Part shown: positions 16,229 to 24,875 of the stretch, piece after piece
Layout of the letters: every line of letters begins with the position of its first letter
Numbering within the stretch: the first letter of the stretch is position 1
Origin: Gordonia polyisoprenivorans
GTDB lineage: Bacteria > Actinomycetota > Actinomycetes > Mycobacteriales > Mycobacteriaceae
Direction: 5' to 3'
Length of the DNA: 64,000 nt
Assembly: GCF_017654315.1 (NCBI RefSeq)
Contig: NZ_CP072203.1
Location: 5,084,001 to 5,148,000, forward strand
Notes under the pieces: model-generated
What the model saw: only the letters and a program-made list of their open reading frames with translations
Database searches by the model: none
What the model was told of the DNA's origin: nothing
Made by a program: the position numbers and the translations under genes

Positions 16229-17818
16229 TCAGTTGGCCGGGCTGACCGCCGGGACGCCACCGGAGCTCTGGGTGCCGCCGGAGTCGGCGCCGGTGTCCGA
16301 GCCCGCCGACGAGGTCGGGGCCGCCGACGGCGCGCTGGTTCGCGTCCCCGACGAACTGCTCGACTGTGACGACCGGCTGGTGCTCGACGACGAGCTCGCA
16401 GTGGTTGTGGTGCTCGACGTCGTCGTGCTCGGTGTGGTGCTCGACGTCGTGGTCCTCGAGCTCGAGGAGGTGGTGCCGGTCTCGTCGTCGGCGGCGGCTC
16501 TCCGCGCGACCCGTGAGGTGGTGGTCTTCGTCGCGGCCAACGTCCGGGCCGACGTCGTCGTCAGCGCAGGCGTGCTGCTCACATACGGCCCGAGCGGTGC
16601 CAGCCCGAACGGGAAGGTGATCTGCGGGATCGTGATGATCGGGATAATCTGGGAGGCGTCGAGGTCACCGGCCACGATCTGCGGCAACGCAAGCATGTTC
16701 GGGCGGGTTGCGCCGTTGACGGTCGCGGTCGGGTAGATCGTGATCGTCGACCCCAACCAGTTCACGGTGATCGGCGCCGACAGCCCGTAGTCACTCGTCA
16801 GCGCCAGCAGCGAATCGCCGCCGAGGGACAGGCGGGTGAAGTCCTTGCTGAGGGTCGGTGTCTTGCCGGCGAAGATGTCGGTGATCACCTTGTTGAAGAC
16901 ACCAGAGGGGTCGGTCAGCACCGCCGACGGGTCGGTCAGCGCGAACTGCACCTGCGGGATCGACAGCGACTTGCCGGCTGCGTCCAACTGATTGAACCGG
17001 AAGTCAAAGGTACCCAGCACATTTGCGCATGCACCGACACCCTCGGCATACGCAGCGGTGAGGCCGCCGTAGCAGCCGACGGTCTTGATGCCGGGGATCT
17101 TCAACCCGGTCGGCTTCGAGAGGACCACGATCGGGATGTCGTCGGTGGTCCACGCGTTGGCGATACCGACGAGCGCGAACGCGTAAGCGGTTCGCCCGCC
17201 ACTAGCGCCGGCGGTCGCAAGACTCACCGGGAGATACGAGATCGCCGTCGCCTTACCGCCGGTGGAGGCCATCGCGAACTGGAAACCGTCGCCGATCACG
17301 GTGGCATTTCCGAGCGGGGTGGCGGCGCTGGGGAGGGAGCTGTCGATACCGAACCAGCCAAGGATCGTCTTGATGGCCTCCTTGTTGGCGATCGATTGAG
17401 CACCCTTGTAGATGACATCCGGTGTGAGCTCGAGCTGACCCGGCATCACGATGGCGATGCCCGTGCCCGTTGATCTCGAACAATCGGCGCCGCCACTCGA
17501 TGCACCGGACCCACAGGCTTGAATGCGCCACTGCTCGAGCGCCGCCTGCGATCCCTTGTTGTTGATCAGCACTGCGACGACGTTCCCGATACCCGTCGCC
17601 GGATTGAGGGACTTCATCGCATTCAATCCATTGATGATGTCCTGGGTGCTGGCCGCCCGTGCCTGCCCCTCCCCCATGCTCACACCGAGTCCGATGGCCA
17701 GCACCGAGAGCAGCGCGACCACCGCGATCCCGAAGCGCCGGTGCCGCGGTGGCCGCGAACTCGGCGGGGAAATACGTTCTGGGCGCGCGGTTTCGCGGCG
17801 GGTCAGCACATCGGCCAT
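16229..17818 (-). CDS. exported mycolata surface protein with Ser/Thr-rich tail
   Basis: 529 residues from the ATG at 17818, chosen because AGGAG lies 9 bases upstream; a TTG three codons earlier is in frame. A basic N-terminus (RPPRHRRFG) precedes a hydrophobic export segment IAVVALLSVLAIGLGVS and an Ala-rich site near GQARAAS, consistent with a signal peptide or anchor. The body (about 60-420) is a globular region with few Cys and many Gly/Ile/Thr; I do not recognise the family beyond similarity of style to exported Gordonia/Rhodococcus proteins. The last 100 or so residues are a low-complexity Ser/Thr tract, a likely site of O-mannosylation or a wall-spanning stalk. It is monocistronic. 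Confidence 0.6.
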   Translation of the reverse strand: MADVLTRRETARPERISPPSSRPPRHRRFGIAVVALLSVLAIGLGVSMGEGQARAASTQDIINGLNAMKSLNPATGIGNVVAVLINNKGSQAALEQWRIQACGSGASSGGADCSRSTGTGIAIVMPGQLELTPDVIYKGAQSIANKEAIKTILGWFGIDSSLPSAATPLGNATVIGDGFQFAMASTGGKATAISYLPVSLATAGASGGRTAYAFALVGIANAWTTDDIPIVVLSKPTGLKIPGIKTVGCYGGLTAAYAEGVGACANVLGTFDFRFNQLDAAGKSLSIPQVQFALTDPSAVLTDPSGVFNKVITDIFAGKTPTLSKDFTRLSLGGDSLLALTSDYGLSAPITVNWLGSTITIYPTATVNGATRPNMLALPQIVAGDLDASQIIPIITIPQITFPFGLAPLGPYVSSTPALTTTSARTLAATKTTTSRVARRAAADDETGTTSSSSRTTTSSTTPSTTTSSTTTTASSSSSTSRSSQSSSSSGTRTSAPSAAPTSSAGSDTGADSGGTQSSGGVPAVSPAN

Positions 17819-17946
17819 GGTGTCCAACTCCTGGTTCCTGAAGAGAAGCTGAGACAGTAAACCACGGCTAACCCGAGCTGCGCATCCAATTCATCATCAG
17901 GCCATAACGTGCAGTTTCGACAACACGGCCAGCGCGTCCGGAGGGG

Positions 17947-18441
17947 TCAGACCGAGTGCGACATCTCGGCCACGTTGTGTCTGCTGCGCTGCGCGGCGGT
18001 CTTGGTTCCCAGTCCCACCGGCACAGCACCCACCGCTTCGGCCAGACCCCACGGCGGCATGCCACTGGTGATCGTCTCGTGTTCACCGATCACGTAGGTC
18101 TCGTGCCAGATGCCGACGGCATTGCGGTCGGCGAAGCGCTTGTTGAACCATCGCCATGCCAGCAGATGTGGCGCCCGGGCGTCGGCGGCGAACCGGCGGA
18201 TGTCTTCGGCACTTCGCCAGTACGACACGACCATGATCGACGCCCCGACGTACAGCCTGCCCGACAGCAGTCCCGCCTCGGGGTTTCGCTTGAGATACAC
18301 CAACATTCGTGGCATGGCGAGGAAGACGGCAAGCCACGCCCCGGCATGCCGGAGCCGCGGCATGCTCATGCCGATGAGGAACAGCGTCGTGCCCTCGGGC
18401 GGGGTCTTGTTGGTCATGCGTCGAGCCTCGCGTGCGGTCAT
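17947..18441 (-). CDS. DUF4188-family protein
   Basis: 164 residues from the ATG at 18441 with GAGGAG 6 bases upstream. The sequence GTTLFLIGMSMPRLRHAGAW, RNPEAGLLSG, MVVSYWRSAEDIRRFAADARAPHL and GIWHETYVIGEHETI matches the DUF4188 (monooxygenase-like ferredoxin-fold) family, whose members resemble dimeric alpha/beta-barrel heme or aldoxime proteins; their reaction is not established. The only hydrophobic stretch is short. A TetR gene is divergent 48 bp away and a 25-bp palindrome lies between the two starts, so the protein is almost certainly controlled by that regulator and could take part in detoxification. Confidence 0.75.
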   Translation of the reverse strand: MTAREARRMTNKTPPEGTTLFLIGMSMPRLRHAGAWLAVFLAMPRMLVYLKRNPEAGLLSGRLYVGASIMVVSYWRSAEDIRRFAADARAPHLLAWRWFNKRFADRNAVGIWHETYVIGEHETITSGMPPWGLAEAVGAVPVGLGTKTAAQRSRHNVAEMSHSV

Positions 18442-18451
18442 GACGACTCCT

Positions 18452-18476
18452 CGTTTTGTAACATTGTTACGAAACG
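18452..18476. promoter_or_regulatory. 25-bp palindromic TetR operator
   Basis: Half-sites CGTTTTGTAACA and TGTTACGAAACG (11 of 12 complementary) flank a single central T. It occupies the middle of the 48-bp gap between divergent start codons at 18441 and 18490, where it would overlap both promoters. It is probably the operator for the adjacent TetR protein. Confidence 0.7.
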
Positions 18477-18489
18477 ATGTTATGGAACG

Positions 18490-19092
18490 ATGGCGGATAT
18501 GGCAAGACCCAAGATCCACGACGATGACCTCCGCAAGCGCCTTGTCGACGAGGCCACCGCGATCGTCGAGACGGACGGGCTCGGGACGCTCTCGGTGCGA
18601 TCGGTGGCGCGCGCGGCGTCGACGTCGACCACCGCGGTGTACTCACTGTTCGGCAGCAAGGACGACCTCACCCGAGCGGTGTTGGTGCGCGCTCTGCGTG
18701 ACTTCGCAGCGGCGCAACGCGACGCGCGAACCGAGGAGCCGATCGGCCACGTCACCGCGCTCGGAACCGCTTACGTCGGTTGGGCTTTGGACAACCCTCG
18801 ACTTTACGAGCTGATGTTCGGCCTGAGCGCACTCGGTATCGAGGCGACCGAGGAGACCATCACGGCCGGCGCCGAGGCCTTCGCCCCGCTGCACGAGGCG
18901 GTGACGATGGCCATCGCCTCGGGCATGTTCCGGCCGGCCGACCCGACGACGGTCACCGCGTCGTTGTGGGCGCAGGTACACGGCGCGTCACTACTCCTTC
19001 TCGCGGGCTTGTTCCCCGACGGCGCCGACCCCGTCCTCGCCATCTCGGCCATCGTCGACGGGTGGCGAGCGAGCGCGATGGGTGACGATTGA
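18490..19092 (+). CDS. TetR-family transcriptional regulator (TetR_C_33-like)
   Basis: 200 residues from the ATG at 18490; an ATG three codons later is also possible. The N-terminal HTH reads LVDEATAIVETDGLGTLSVRSVARAASTSTTAVYSLFGSKDDL in pieces at about residues 14-57. The C-terminal domain, with YVGWALDNPRLYELMFGLSA, is of the WHG/TetR_C_33 type. It is divergent from the DUF4188 gene and shares the 25-bp palindrome with it. Likely role: repressor of that gene and of itself. Inducer unknown. Confidence 0.85.
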   Translation: MADMARPKIHDDDLRKRLVDEATAIVETDGLGTLSVRSVARAASTSTTAVYSLFGSKDDLTRAVLVRALRDFAAAQRDARTEEPIGHVTALGTAYVGWALDNPRLYELMFGLSALGIEATEETITAGAEAFAPLHEAVTMAIASGMFRPADPTTVTASLWAQVHGASLLLLAGLFPDGADPVLAISAIVDGWRASAMGDD

Positions 19093-19120
19093 CCGGCGCC
19101 GGGCAGCGGATACCCGTCGG

Positions 19121-19551
19121 CACAAGGGGTCTCGAGGCCTCGTCGCTAGCGCTCCTCAGCACCTCGACCATCGGGAGAAAGCCGCCGCCACCCGCAATGA
19201 CGGGTCGTTTCCCATCGATGGTCGAGGTGCGAGGCGCGTGCGCCGAGACTCGAGACCGCTTGCTACGGCGCTGATCCGGTGCCATCGTGGTGCAGATGCC
19301 CATCGGCACAAGAGGTCTCGAGGCCTCGTCGCTAGCGCTCCTCAGCACCTCGACCATCGGAAGAAAGCCGCCGCCACCCGCAATGACGGGTCGTTTCCCA
19401 TCGATGGTCGAGGTGCGAGGCGCGCGCGCCGAGCCTCGAGACCGCTTGCTACGGCGCTGATCCGGTGCCATCGTGGTGCAGATGCCCATCGGCACAAGAG
19501 GTCTCGAGGCCTCGTCGCTAGCGCTCCTCAGCACCTCGACCATCGGAAGAA
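19121..19551. repeat. 186-bp tandem direct repeat, 2.3 copies, with internal inverted repeats
   Basis: Copies begin at 19121, 19307 and 19493, exactly 186 bp apart; the third is cut at about 19551 and followed by degenerate CCATCGGGAGA-like fragments to about 19600. Within copy 1 there are nested inverted repeats: CACCTCGACCATCG (19160-19173) pairs with CGATGGTCGAGGTG (19216-19229), and GGTCTCGAG (19128-19136) pairs with CTCGAGACC (19249-19257). It fills the 525-bp gap between the TetR gene and the allophanate hydrolase stop. Similar GGTCGAGGTG-type palindromes occur between genes in Gordonia, from recollection. No ORF in it looks genuine. Confidence 0.85.
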
Positions 19552-19617
19552 GAACCACCTCGTCCATCGGGAGAAGTCACCATCGGAAGAACAACACCCC
19601 GAACATCGTTGGGAACG

Positions 19618-21279
19618 TCACCACCGATCGCGATCGAGCCTCTCCCCTTCCGCGCCTGCGTCGGCCGCGCAGCCGAATCCGACGACCCATCGACCGTCGG
19701 ACAGCTCGACCCGACCCAGCATCATCGGTTCGGGCAGGGCGGCGAGGAACTCGCCCAGGGCCGAGGCGGAGAGTATCCACCGCTCTCCGTGAATCGGCGC
19801 ACCGCACTCCGGATCTCGGATGAGCCCCGGCTTGGGCGGTACGGTGTCGAGCTTCACCAGACGATAGTTCGGTGCGGTGAGCACCTCTCCGGCCCACCGG
19901 GCACCACGCCCGGACAGCTCGTGGGTGAGCGGACCTCCCCGCATGTGCGCACCGAAGACCGCCAATTCCACGCCTCCGGCGTGCGATTCCGGCCACGCCG
20001 CACGCGGCAGGCGATCACCGCGGAACCGACGGGCGAGATCCATGATCGCCGCATCGTGATGCGCCTTGCCCAACAGCGTGATCCCGAATTGCGCTGTACT
20101 GCAGTCTGGTTTGTCGAGAGTACCGGCCGGCACGGCGACCGCGCACAGATCGAGGAGGTTACAGAAATTGGTGTAGGTACCCATCGCCGAGTTGACGCCG
20201 ATCGGATCGGCGGTCACCTCGTCGATCTGGGGGTGGCGCGGCGCCGTCGGCACCATCAGCGCGTCGGCGTCACCCCACTCGCGCATCGCGCGCTCGCGCA
20301 GGTCGGCCAGTCGGCGGCGTGCCCGCAGCAGGTCGACGGCGCTGAACCGATCGGCACCGGTGATGATCGCCGCGACCGTCGGATCGACGCCCGCGGCCAC
20401 CGGATCGGCGAGCCCGGAGAGGAATTCACCCACCGCGTCGTAGCGCTGGGCGACGAGTGCGTCGTCGTAGAGCAGTGTGGCGGCGGCGAGGAAGGCCGAC
20501 ACATCGATGGTCTTCACCCGGAAACCGGCGTCCTCGGCACGTGCGACCGCTTCGCCGAACGCAGCCCGCCACGCGGCGTCGAGTTCGGGAAGTTGTTCCG
20601 GGACGGCGAGTACCGGCGTCTCGGGCGCGGCGAAAGCAACGTGCCCGCCGAACGGCCGGGGGCCGCACGCGTCGGCCATGGCCGCCATCGCACGGTCGGC
20701 GGTGTCGAGGTCGGCGGCAAAGATCGTGACGACGTCATGATCGGCGCAGGCCGGCACCACGCCCGTCGTGGACACCACCCCGAGGGTCGGCTTGACCCCG
20801 ACGATGCCCTGGAGCGCCGCGGGGACTCGGCCCGACCCGGCGGTGTCGGTACCGATGGCGATGTCGGCGAAACCCAACGCCACCGCGACCGCCGACCCGG
20901 AACTCGATCCACCGGAGATGCGGTCGGGACGACGCGAATCCCGCACCGCACCATGGGGACTGCGCGTACCGACCAGCCCGGTCGCGAACTGGTCCAGGTT
21001 GGTCTTGCCGATCACCACGGCACCCGCCGCGCGCAACGCGGCGACCGCCGGGGCATCGGTGTCGGGGGTGTAGGCGTAACCGGGACACGCCGCGGTCGTC
21101 GGCACACCGGCGACGTCGACGTTGTCCTTGACCGCCAGCACGATTCCGGCCAGCGGCCCGCCCGCGGCGAGCGACTCGGCGTACTCGGCGGCGACCTGCG
21201 TGTGCGGTCGCAGCGTGATGAAGACCTCCGGCCGGTCGGCCTCGGCAATACGTGCGTAGAGATCGTCGATGCGTGTCAT
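19618..21279 (-). CDS. atzF: allophanate hydrolase (AtzF type)
   Basis: 553 residues from the ATG at 21279, overlapping the upstream stop (ATGA). The amidase-signature catalytic elements are present: Lys51 in LAVKDNVDVAG, the Ser-rich GGSSSGSA at about 123-130 (cis-Ser) and nucleophile Ser149 in GTDTAGSGR. The C-terminal domain (about 430-553, VELAVFGAHMRGGPLTHEL to IHGERWILS) is the extra domain of allophanate hydrolases. The enzyme hydrolyses allophanate to ammonia and CO2, the last step of urea amidolyase and of the guanidine carboxylase pathway. It is the final gene of a five-gene operon with a permease, two DUF1989 proteins and a carboxyltransferase-like protein. Confidence 0.9.
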   Translation of the reverse strand: MTRIDDLYARIAEADRPEVFITLRPHTQVAAEYAESLAAGGPLAGIVLAVKDNVDVAGVPTTAACPGYAYTPDTDAPAVAALRAAGAVVIGKTNLDQFATGLVGTRSPHGAVRDSRRPDRISGGSSSGSAVAVALGFADIAIGTDTAGSGRVPAALQGIVGVKPTLGVVSTTGVVPACADHDVVTIFAADLDTADRAMAAMADACGPRPFGGHVAFAAPETPVLAVPEQLPELDAAWRAAFGEAVARAEDAGFRVKTIDVSAFLAAATLLYDDALVAQRYDAVGEFLSGLADPVAAGVDPTVAAIITGADRFSAVDLLRARRRLADLRERAMREWGDADALMVPTAPRHPQIDEVTADPIGVNSAMGTYTNFCNLLDLCAVAVPAGTLDKPDCSTAQFGITLLGKAHHDAAIMDLARRFRGDRLPRAAWPESHAGGVELAVFGAHMRGGPLTHELSGRGARWAGEVLTAPNYRLVKLDTVPPKPGLIRDPECGAPIHGERWILSASALGEFLAALPEPMMLGRVELSDGRWVVGFGCAADAGAEGERLDRDRW

Positions 21280-23261
21280 GCGGCGAATTCCCCTCTCTGC
21301 GACCAGCGTTCGCGTTCCTCGGCGCGCGCACTCTCCATCGCCCCGCGGGTGGCGTCGATCTCGTCGGCGTGCGCGTCGAGGAACTGTTGGTGTGCCGACA
21401 ACGAGAACATACCGTCGGTGATGCGGACGGAGTCGCCGCGGCCCGCGGCGACGTCGGCGCGCATGTCGAGGAGTTCCTCGGCGCTCACCGGATACCAGCG
21501 GATGCGGTCGAAGAAGCGCAGCAGCCACGGGTGCTCCGGGTCGAAGCCGGGTGCGGTCTGCGGGTGGCGGTGGTTCCACACCTGGGTGGTGCGGCCGACG
21601 AACTGGTAGCCGCCGGGGCCCTCCATCCCGTAGATGCACAGGTAGGCGCCACCGATGCCGACGGCGTTCTCCGGGGTCCAGGTACGCGCCGGATTGTATT
21701 TGGTGGTCACCAACCGGTGACGGGGATCCAGCGGAACCGCCACGGGTGCACCGAGATACACGTCGCCCAGGCCGAGTACGAGGTACTCGGCGTCGAAGAC
21801 GATGCGGTGGACGTCGTCGACCGAGTCGAGCCCGTTCATCCGTCGGATGAACTCGATGTTCCACGGGCACCACGGCGCATCGGAGCGCACGCCGAGCATG
21901 TACCGCTCGATGGCCTCACGCGTCGCCGGATCGTCCCACGACAGCGGCAGATCCACCACCCGGCTCGGAACCACCAGGTCGTCGGCGGACGGGAGTTGTG
22001 CCTCGCATTCGCTGAGCCACTGCAGCATCGAGGTCTGCGACCACACGTCCGGGTCGGCCTTGACCTGCAATGAACGAATACCCGGGGTGAGGTCGATGAG
22101 CCCCCTCGGCCGTTCGGCGGCGATGCGTTCACTGAGCGCATGCACGCGGGCCCGCAGCTCCAGATCCAGTCGCATGTCGCCGTATTCGACGAGGATGTTG
22201 TCGTCGCCGCTGCGCCGATAGGTCACCTCGGTGGTGCCGTCGGCGGTCGTCGTGCGCCCGAGGATGCCGTGGTCGGCGTCGCCGCCGGTGGAAAGGACAT
22301 GCGGGAAACTCGCGCGACGGTCGCGGCCGAGCGACGACGGAGACGCCGCGGCCCTCGAGCGCACCGCGACGAAGCGCACCGTGTCGCCGGGCTTGAGCTG
22401 CCCGAGCTTCCATCGTTCGGCAGCGACAACGGTGACCGGGCAGACGAACCCGCCCAGAGACGGGCCGTCGGGCCCGAGCAGGATCGGGGTGTCCCCCGTG
22501 AAGTCCAGTGCGCCCACCGAATACGCGTTGTCGTGGATGTTGGACGGGTGCAGGCCGGCTTCGCCGCCGTCACTGCGCGCCCACCGCGGTTGGGGACCGA
22601 TCAGACGGATGCCGGTGCGGTCGGAATTGAAATGCACCTCGTAGCCGGTCGACATCAGGTCGTCGATATCGGCGGCGGTGAAGAACTCCGGCGCGGAGTG
22701 CGGGCCGACGGTCACCGCGAGTTCCCACGAATTGGTCAGCGCGGGGATCTCGTCGGTGAGAATCCGGGTGATCGGCCCCGATCCGGCGGGCCCGATCGTC
22801 AGTGAGTCGCCATCGGCGAGGGTCCGTCCGTCCTTGCCGCCGAATCGGCCCATCGTGAAGGTGGACCGGCTGCCGAGGTACTCCTCGACGTCGATGCCGC
22901 CGGCGACTGCGACGTACACGCGCAGACCAACGGTCCCCACGGTTCCGATGTCGAGGACCTGCCCGGCCTCCAGGTGCAGCGGAACCCATTGTGCAGCAGG
23001 TGTTCCGTCGACGGTGATGAACGCCGGTGCACCGGTGACGGCGACGACGGTGGGTTCGTCGAAGCGCAGTCGGGGGCCGGCCATCGTGGCCTCGAGGCCT
23101 GCGGCCGAGTCGGGATTGCCGACCGCTTGATTGGCAAGCCGGAACGACAGATCGTCCATTGGCCCCGACGGCGGCACCCCGACCTTCCAGTAGCCGGTGC
23201 GGCCGGGCCAGTCCTGGACCGTGGTGAACGGTCCGGCACGCAGGATCTCGCACGCGGTCAT
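21276..23261 (-). CDS. fused KipA/KipI (AHS2-AHS1) protein, carboxyltransferase part of urea/guanidine carboxylase
   Basis: 661 residues from the ATG at 23261, overlapping the upstream stop (ATGA). Residues 1-310 are AHS2 (KipA/PxpC-like: GPFTTVQDWPGRTGYW, GVPPSGPMDDLSFRLAN). Residues about 340-640 are AHS1 (KipI/PxpB-like) with urea-carboxylase hallmarks NIEFIRRMNGLDS, NPARTWTPENAVGIGGAYLC and GMEGPGGYQFVGRTTQVWN. In complete urea or guanidine carboxylases (about 1,200 residues) this pair follows a biotin carboxylase and precedes a biotinyl domain. Both are absent: the protein starts at AHS2 and stops at ERERWSQRGEFAA. It may work with a biotin carboxylase/BCCP encoded elsewhere or have another activity such as oxoprolinase-like chemistry. 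Confidence 0.85.
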   Translation of the reverse strand: MTACEILRAGPFTTVQDWPGRTGYWKVGVPPSGPMDDLSFRLANQAVGNPDSAAGLEATMAGPRLRFDEPTVVAVTGAPAFITVDGTPAAQWVPLHLEAGQVLDIGTVGTVGLRVYVAVAGGIDVEEYLGSRSTFTMGRFGGKDGRTLADGDSLTIGPAGSGPITRILTDEIPALTNSWELAVTVGPHSAPEFFTAADIDDLMSTGYEVHFNSDRTGIRLIGPQPRWARSDGGEAGLHPSNIHDNAYSVGALDFTGDTPILLGPDGPSLGGFVCPVTVVAAERWKLGQLKPGDTVRFVAVRSRAAASPSSLGRDRRASFPHVLSTGGDADHGILGRTTTADGTTEVTYRRSGDDNILVEYGDMRLDLELRARVHALSERIAAERPRGLIDLTPGIRSLQVKADPDVWSQTSMLQWLSECEAQLPSADDLVVPSRVVDLPLSWDDPATREAIERYMLGVRSDAPWCPWNIEFIRRMNGLDSVDDVHRIVFDAEYLVLGLGDVYLGAPVAVPLDPRHRLVTTKYNPARTWTPENAVGIGGAYLCIYGMEGPGGYQFVGRTTQVWNHRHPQTAPGFDPEHPWLLRFFDRIRWYPVSAEELLDMRADVAAGRGDSVRITDGMFSLSAHQQFLDAHADEIDATRGAMESARAEERERWSQRGEFAA

Positions 23262-23929
23262 CGGGTCACCACCACACGCACCGCGGTCGGGTCGAAACCG
23301 TTGCACGGGTTGTTGATCTGTGGGCAGTTGCTGACCAGCACGAGGGTGTCGGCCTCCGCCCGCAACGCCAACCGGCGGCCCGGTGCCGACAGGCCGTCGA
23401 CGATGCCGAGCGAGCCGTCGGGGTCGACGGGCACGTTCATGAAGAAGTTGATGTTGCCGACGAGGTCGCGTTTGCCCAGCCCGTGCCGTGCGCCGCCGAT
23501 CAGGAAGTTCTCCACGCACGCGTGCTGGTGTTTGGTGTGGTGTCCGTAACGCAGCGTGTTCGATTCCTGCGAGCAGGCGCCGCCGAGGGTGTCGTGATTG
23601 CCGACCTCGTCGGCGACGATGGTCATCATCGGTGCCGATTCCTGGTCCCTTATCACCGTTCCGGTGGTCAGGAAGATGTTGCCCTGCGCGGCGATCGTGG
23701 CCTGTGCGCTGTAGCGGATCGTGTGATCGTGGGCGCCGTAGAAGAGGGTGTCGACGGCCTGGTTGCCGTGCAGATCGACGATGGTGAGAACGTCACCGGC
23801 GGTGACGATTCCCGACCAGGGGCCGCGTTCGCCGACGATCTCGTCGAGGATCACCTCGCCGGGAACGAGTGCGATCTCGGCGGCCGGTGCCGTCGTCGGG
23901 TCGAGGGTCGGATCGAGTGTGGTGGTCAT
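23258..23929 (-). CDS. DUF1989 protein, urea-carboxylase-associated / carboxyguanidine deiminase-like subunit
   Basis: 223 residues. The DUF1989 core has GPWSGIVTAGDVLTIVDLHGNQAVDTLFY, CSQESNTLRYG, HACVENFLIGG, NINFFMNVPVDPDG and NCPQINNPCNGFDPT, with conserved Cys and His residues that suit a metal site. Proteins of this family accompany urea or guanidine carboxylases; in characterised systems two of them form carboxyguanidine deiminase (CgdAB), converting carboxyguanidine to allophanate. The gene lies between its probable partner subunit and the carboxyltransferase-like gene and overlaps the latter by four bases. Its function here is inferred from family and order. Confidence 0.8.
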   Translation of the reverse strand: MTTTLDPTLDPTTAPAAEIALVPGEVILDEIVGERGPWSGIVTAGDVLTIVDLHGNQAVDTLFYGAHDHTIRYSAQATIAAQGNIFLTTGTVIRDQESAPMMTIVADEVGNHDTLGGACSQESNTLRYGHHTKHQHACVENFLIGGARHGLGKRDLVGNINFFMNVPVDPDGSLGIVDGLSAPGRRLALRAEADTLVLVSNCPQINNPCNGFDPTAVRVVVTR

Positions 23930-23983
23930 GGTTGTCCCTGTGGGTGTGATCGGGGTGGGTGTGGTCGCGGGTGGGTGTCGAGG

Positions 23984-24820
23984 TCAGAAATGGGTGGCGC
24001 GGTGGGCGTCTTCGCTGTTGGCGACGGCCCGTTGATACTCGGGGTCGCGGCGCTCGGCGTCGGCGATGAGTACCTCGAGGTCGGCGGTCGCGCGCCAGGC
24101 GAGCACCTCGAGCGGGCCGGCCTCGAAATCCGTCGCGGGGTCGAGGGGGTGGGCGGTGTTGGCGAGGGCGACGATGCACGGGAGATGAAAGATCAGCTCC
24201 ACCGACGTATCCGCGCCCGCCGACCCGGTGGATCGCAACGAGCCGTCGGCGTCGACGGTGACGCCGTGGAAGAACGACAACGACGGTGCCACGTCGGTGG
24301 GTGTCAACCCGTTCTTGGCGGCGGCCAGCACAAGCATCTCGCGTCCCGCCGGGCTGCCCGAATGCGGGCTCCCGGCACCATATTTGGCGATGTTTCCGGC
24401 GAGCGTCGAGGTGCCGCAGAGCGCGTCGTGATGACGGCTGTCGTCGGCGACGACGGTGGCCAGCACCCGACCCTGGTCACTGAGCAGCGGGTGCCCGGTG
24501 GTGAGGTAGGCCTGCCACGGCACCTTGACGGTGTCGGCGACGTTCAGGCGTTCATGCGGGGCGTCGGCGCGCCACGCCAGCAGATGCGCGCAGGCGGTTC
24601 CGGTGATGTCGCGCAGGCGAAGTCGGCTTCCTCGGGAGAGCACCTTGGTGGTGTAGCGACCGCCCGGGACGGTCTCGGCCCAGGTGAGGTCGGCGGCGTC
24701 GACGGCGGCGGGCGGGTGCGGCCATCCGGTGGCGGGCACCACCGGCATCGAGTCGGTCAGGGTGGTGGCCTGGGCCCGGGCGTGCGCGCGGGCGCCGGCG
24801 GTGGTTGCGGTGGCATTCAT
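23984..24820 (-). CDS. DUF1989 protein, second (larger) carboxyguanidine deiminase-like subunit
   Basis: 278 residues from the ATG at 24820 with AAGGA upstream. After an Ala/Thr-rich start, the DUF1989 core reads GGRYTTKVLSRGSRLRLRDI, GTACAHLLAW, RHHDALCGTS, SFFHGVTVDADG and DLEVLIADAE. It is a divergent paralogue of the next gene and corresponds in size to the larger urea-carboxylase-associated protein (UAAP1/CgdA-like). The pair is expected to form a heteromer. The 54-bp gap to the second subunit holds only short GGTG-rich sequence. The gene sits between the permease and its partner in one operon. Confidence 0.8.
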   Translation of the reverse strand: MNATATTAGARAHARAQATTLTDSMPVVPATGWPHPPAAVDAADLTWAETVPGGRYTTKVLSRGSRLRLRDITGTACAHLLAWRADAPHERLNVADTVKVPWQAYLTTGHPLLSDQGRVLATVVADDSRHHDALCGTSTLAGNIAKYGAGSPHSGSPAGREMLVLAAAKNGLTPTDVAPSLSFFHGVTVDADGSLRSTGSAGADTSVELIFHLPCIVALANTAHPLDPATDFEAGPLEVLAWRATADLEVLIADAERRDPEYQRAVANSEDAHRATHF

Positions 24821-24875
24821 GGTGAGAGTCCTTGGGATCGAACAGGTGTGGTGGTTGGGTGTCGCCGGCGCGAGG

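Noticed and set aside
19121..19551. CRISPR-like array
   Set aside because: Units are 186 bp, contiguous and nearly identical with no spacers; a tandem duplication explains it and no cas genes are near.
19082..19792. 236-codon open frame through the 186-bp repeats
   Set aside because: The frame stays open only because the unit is a multiple of three; composition is repeat-derived and it overlaps the allophanate hydrolase end.
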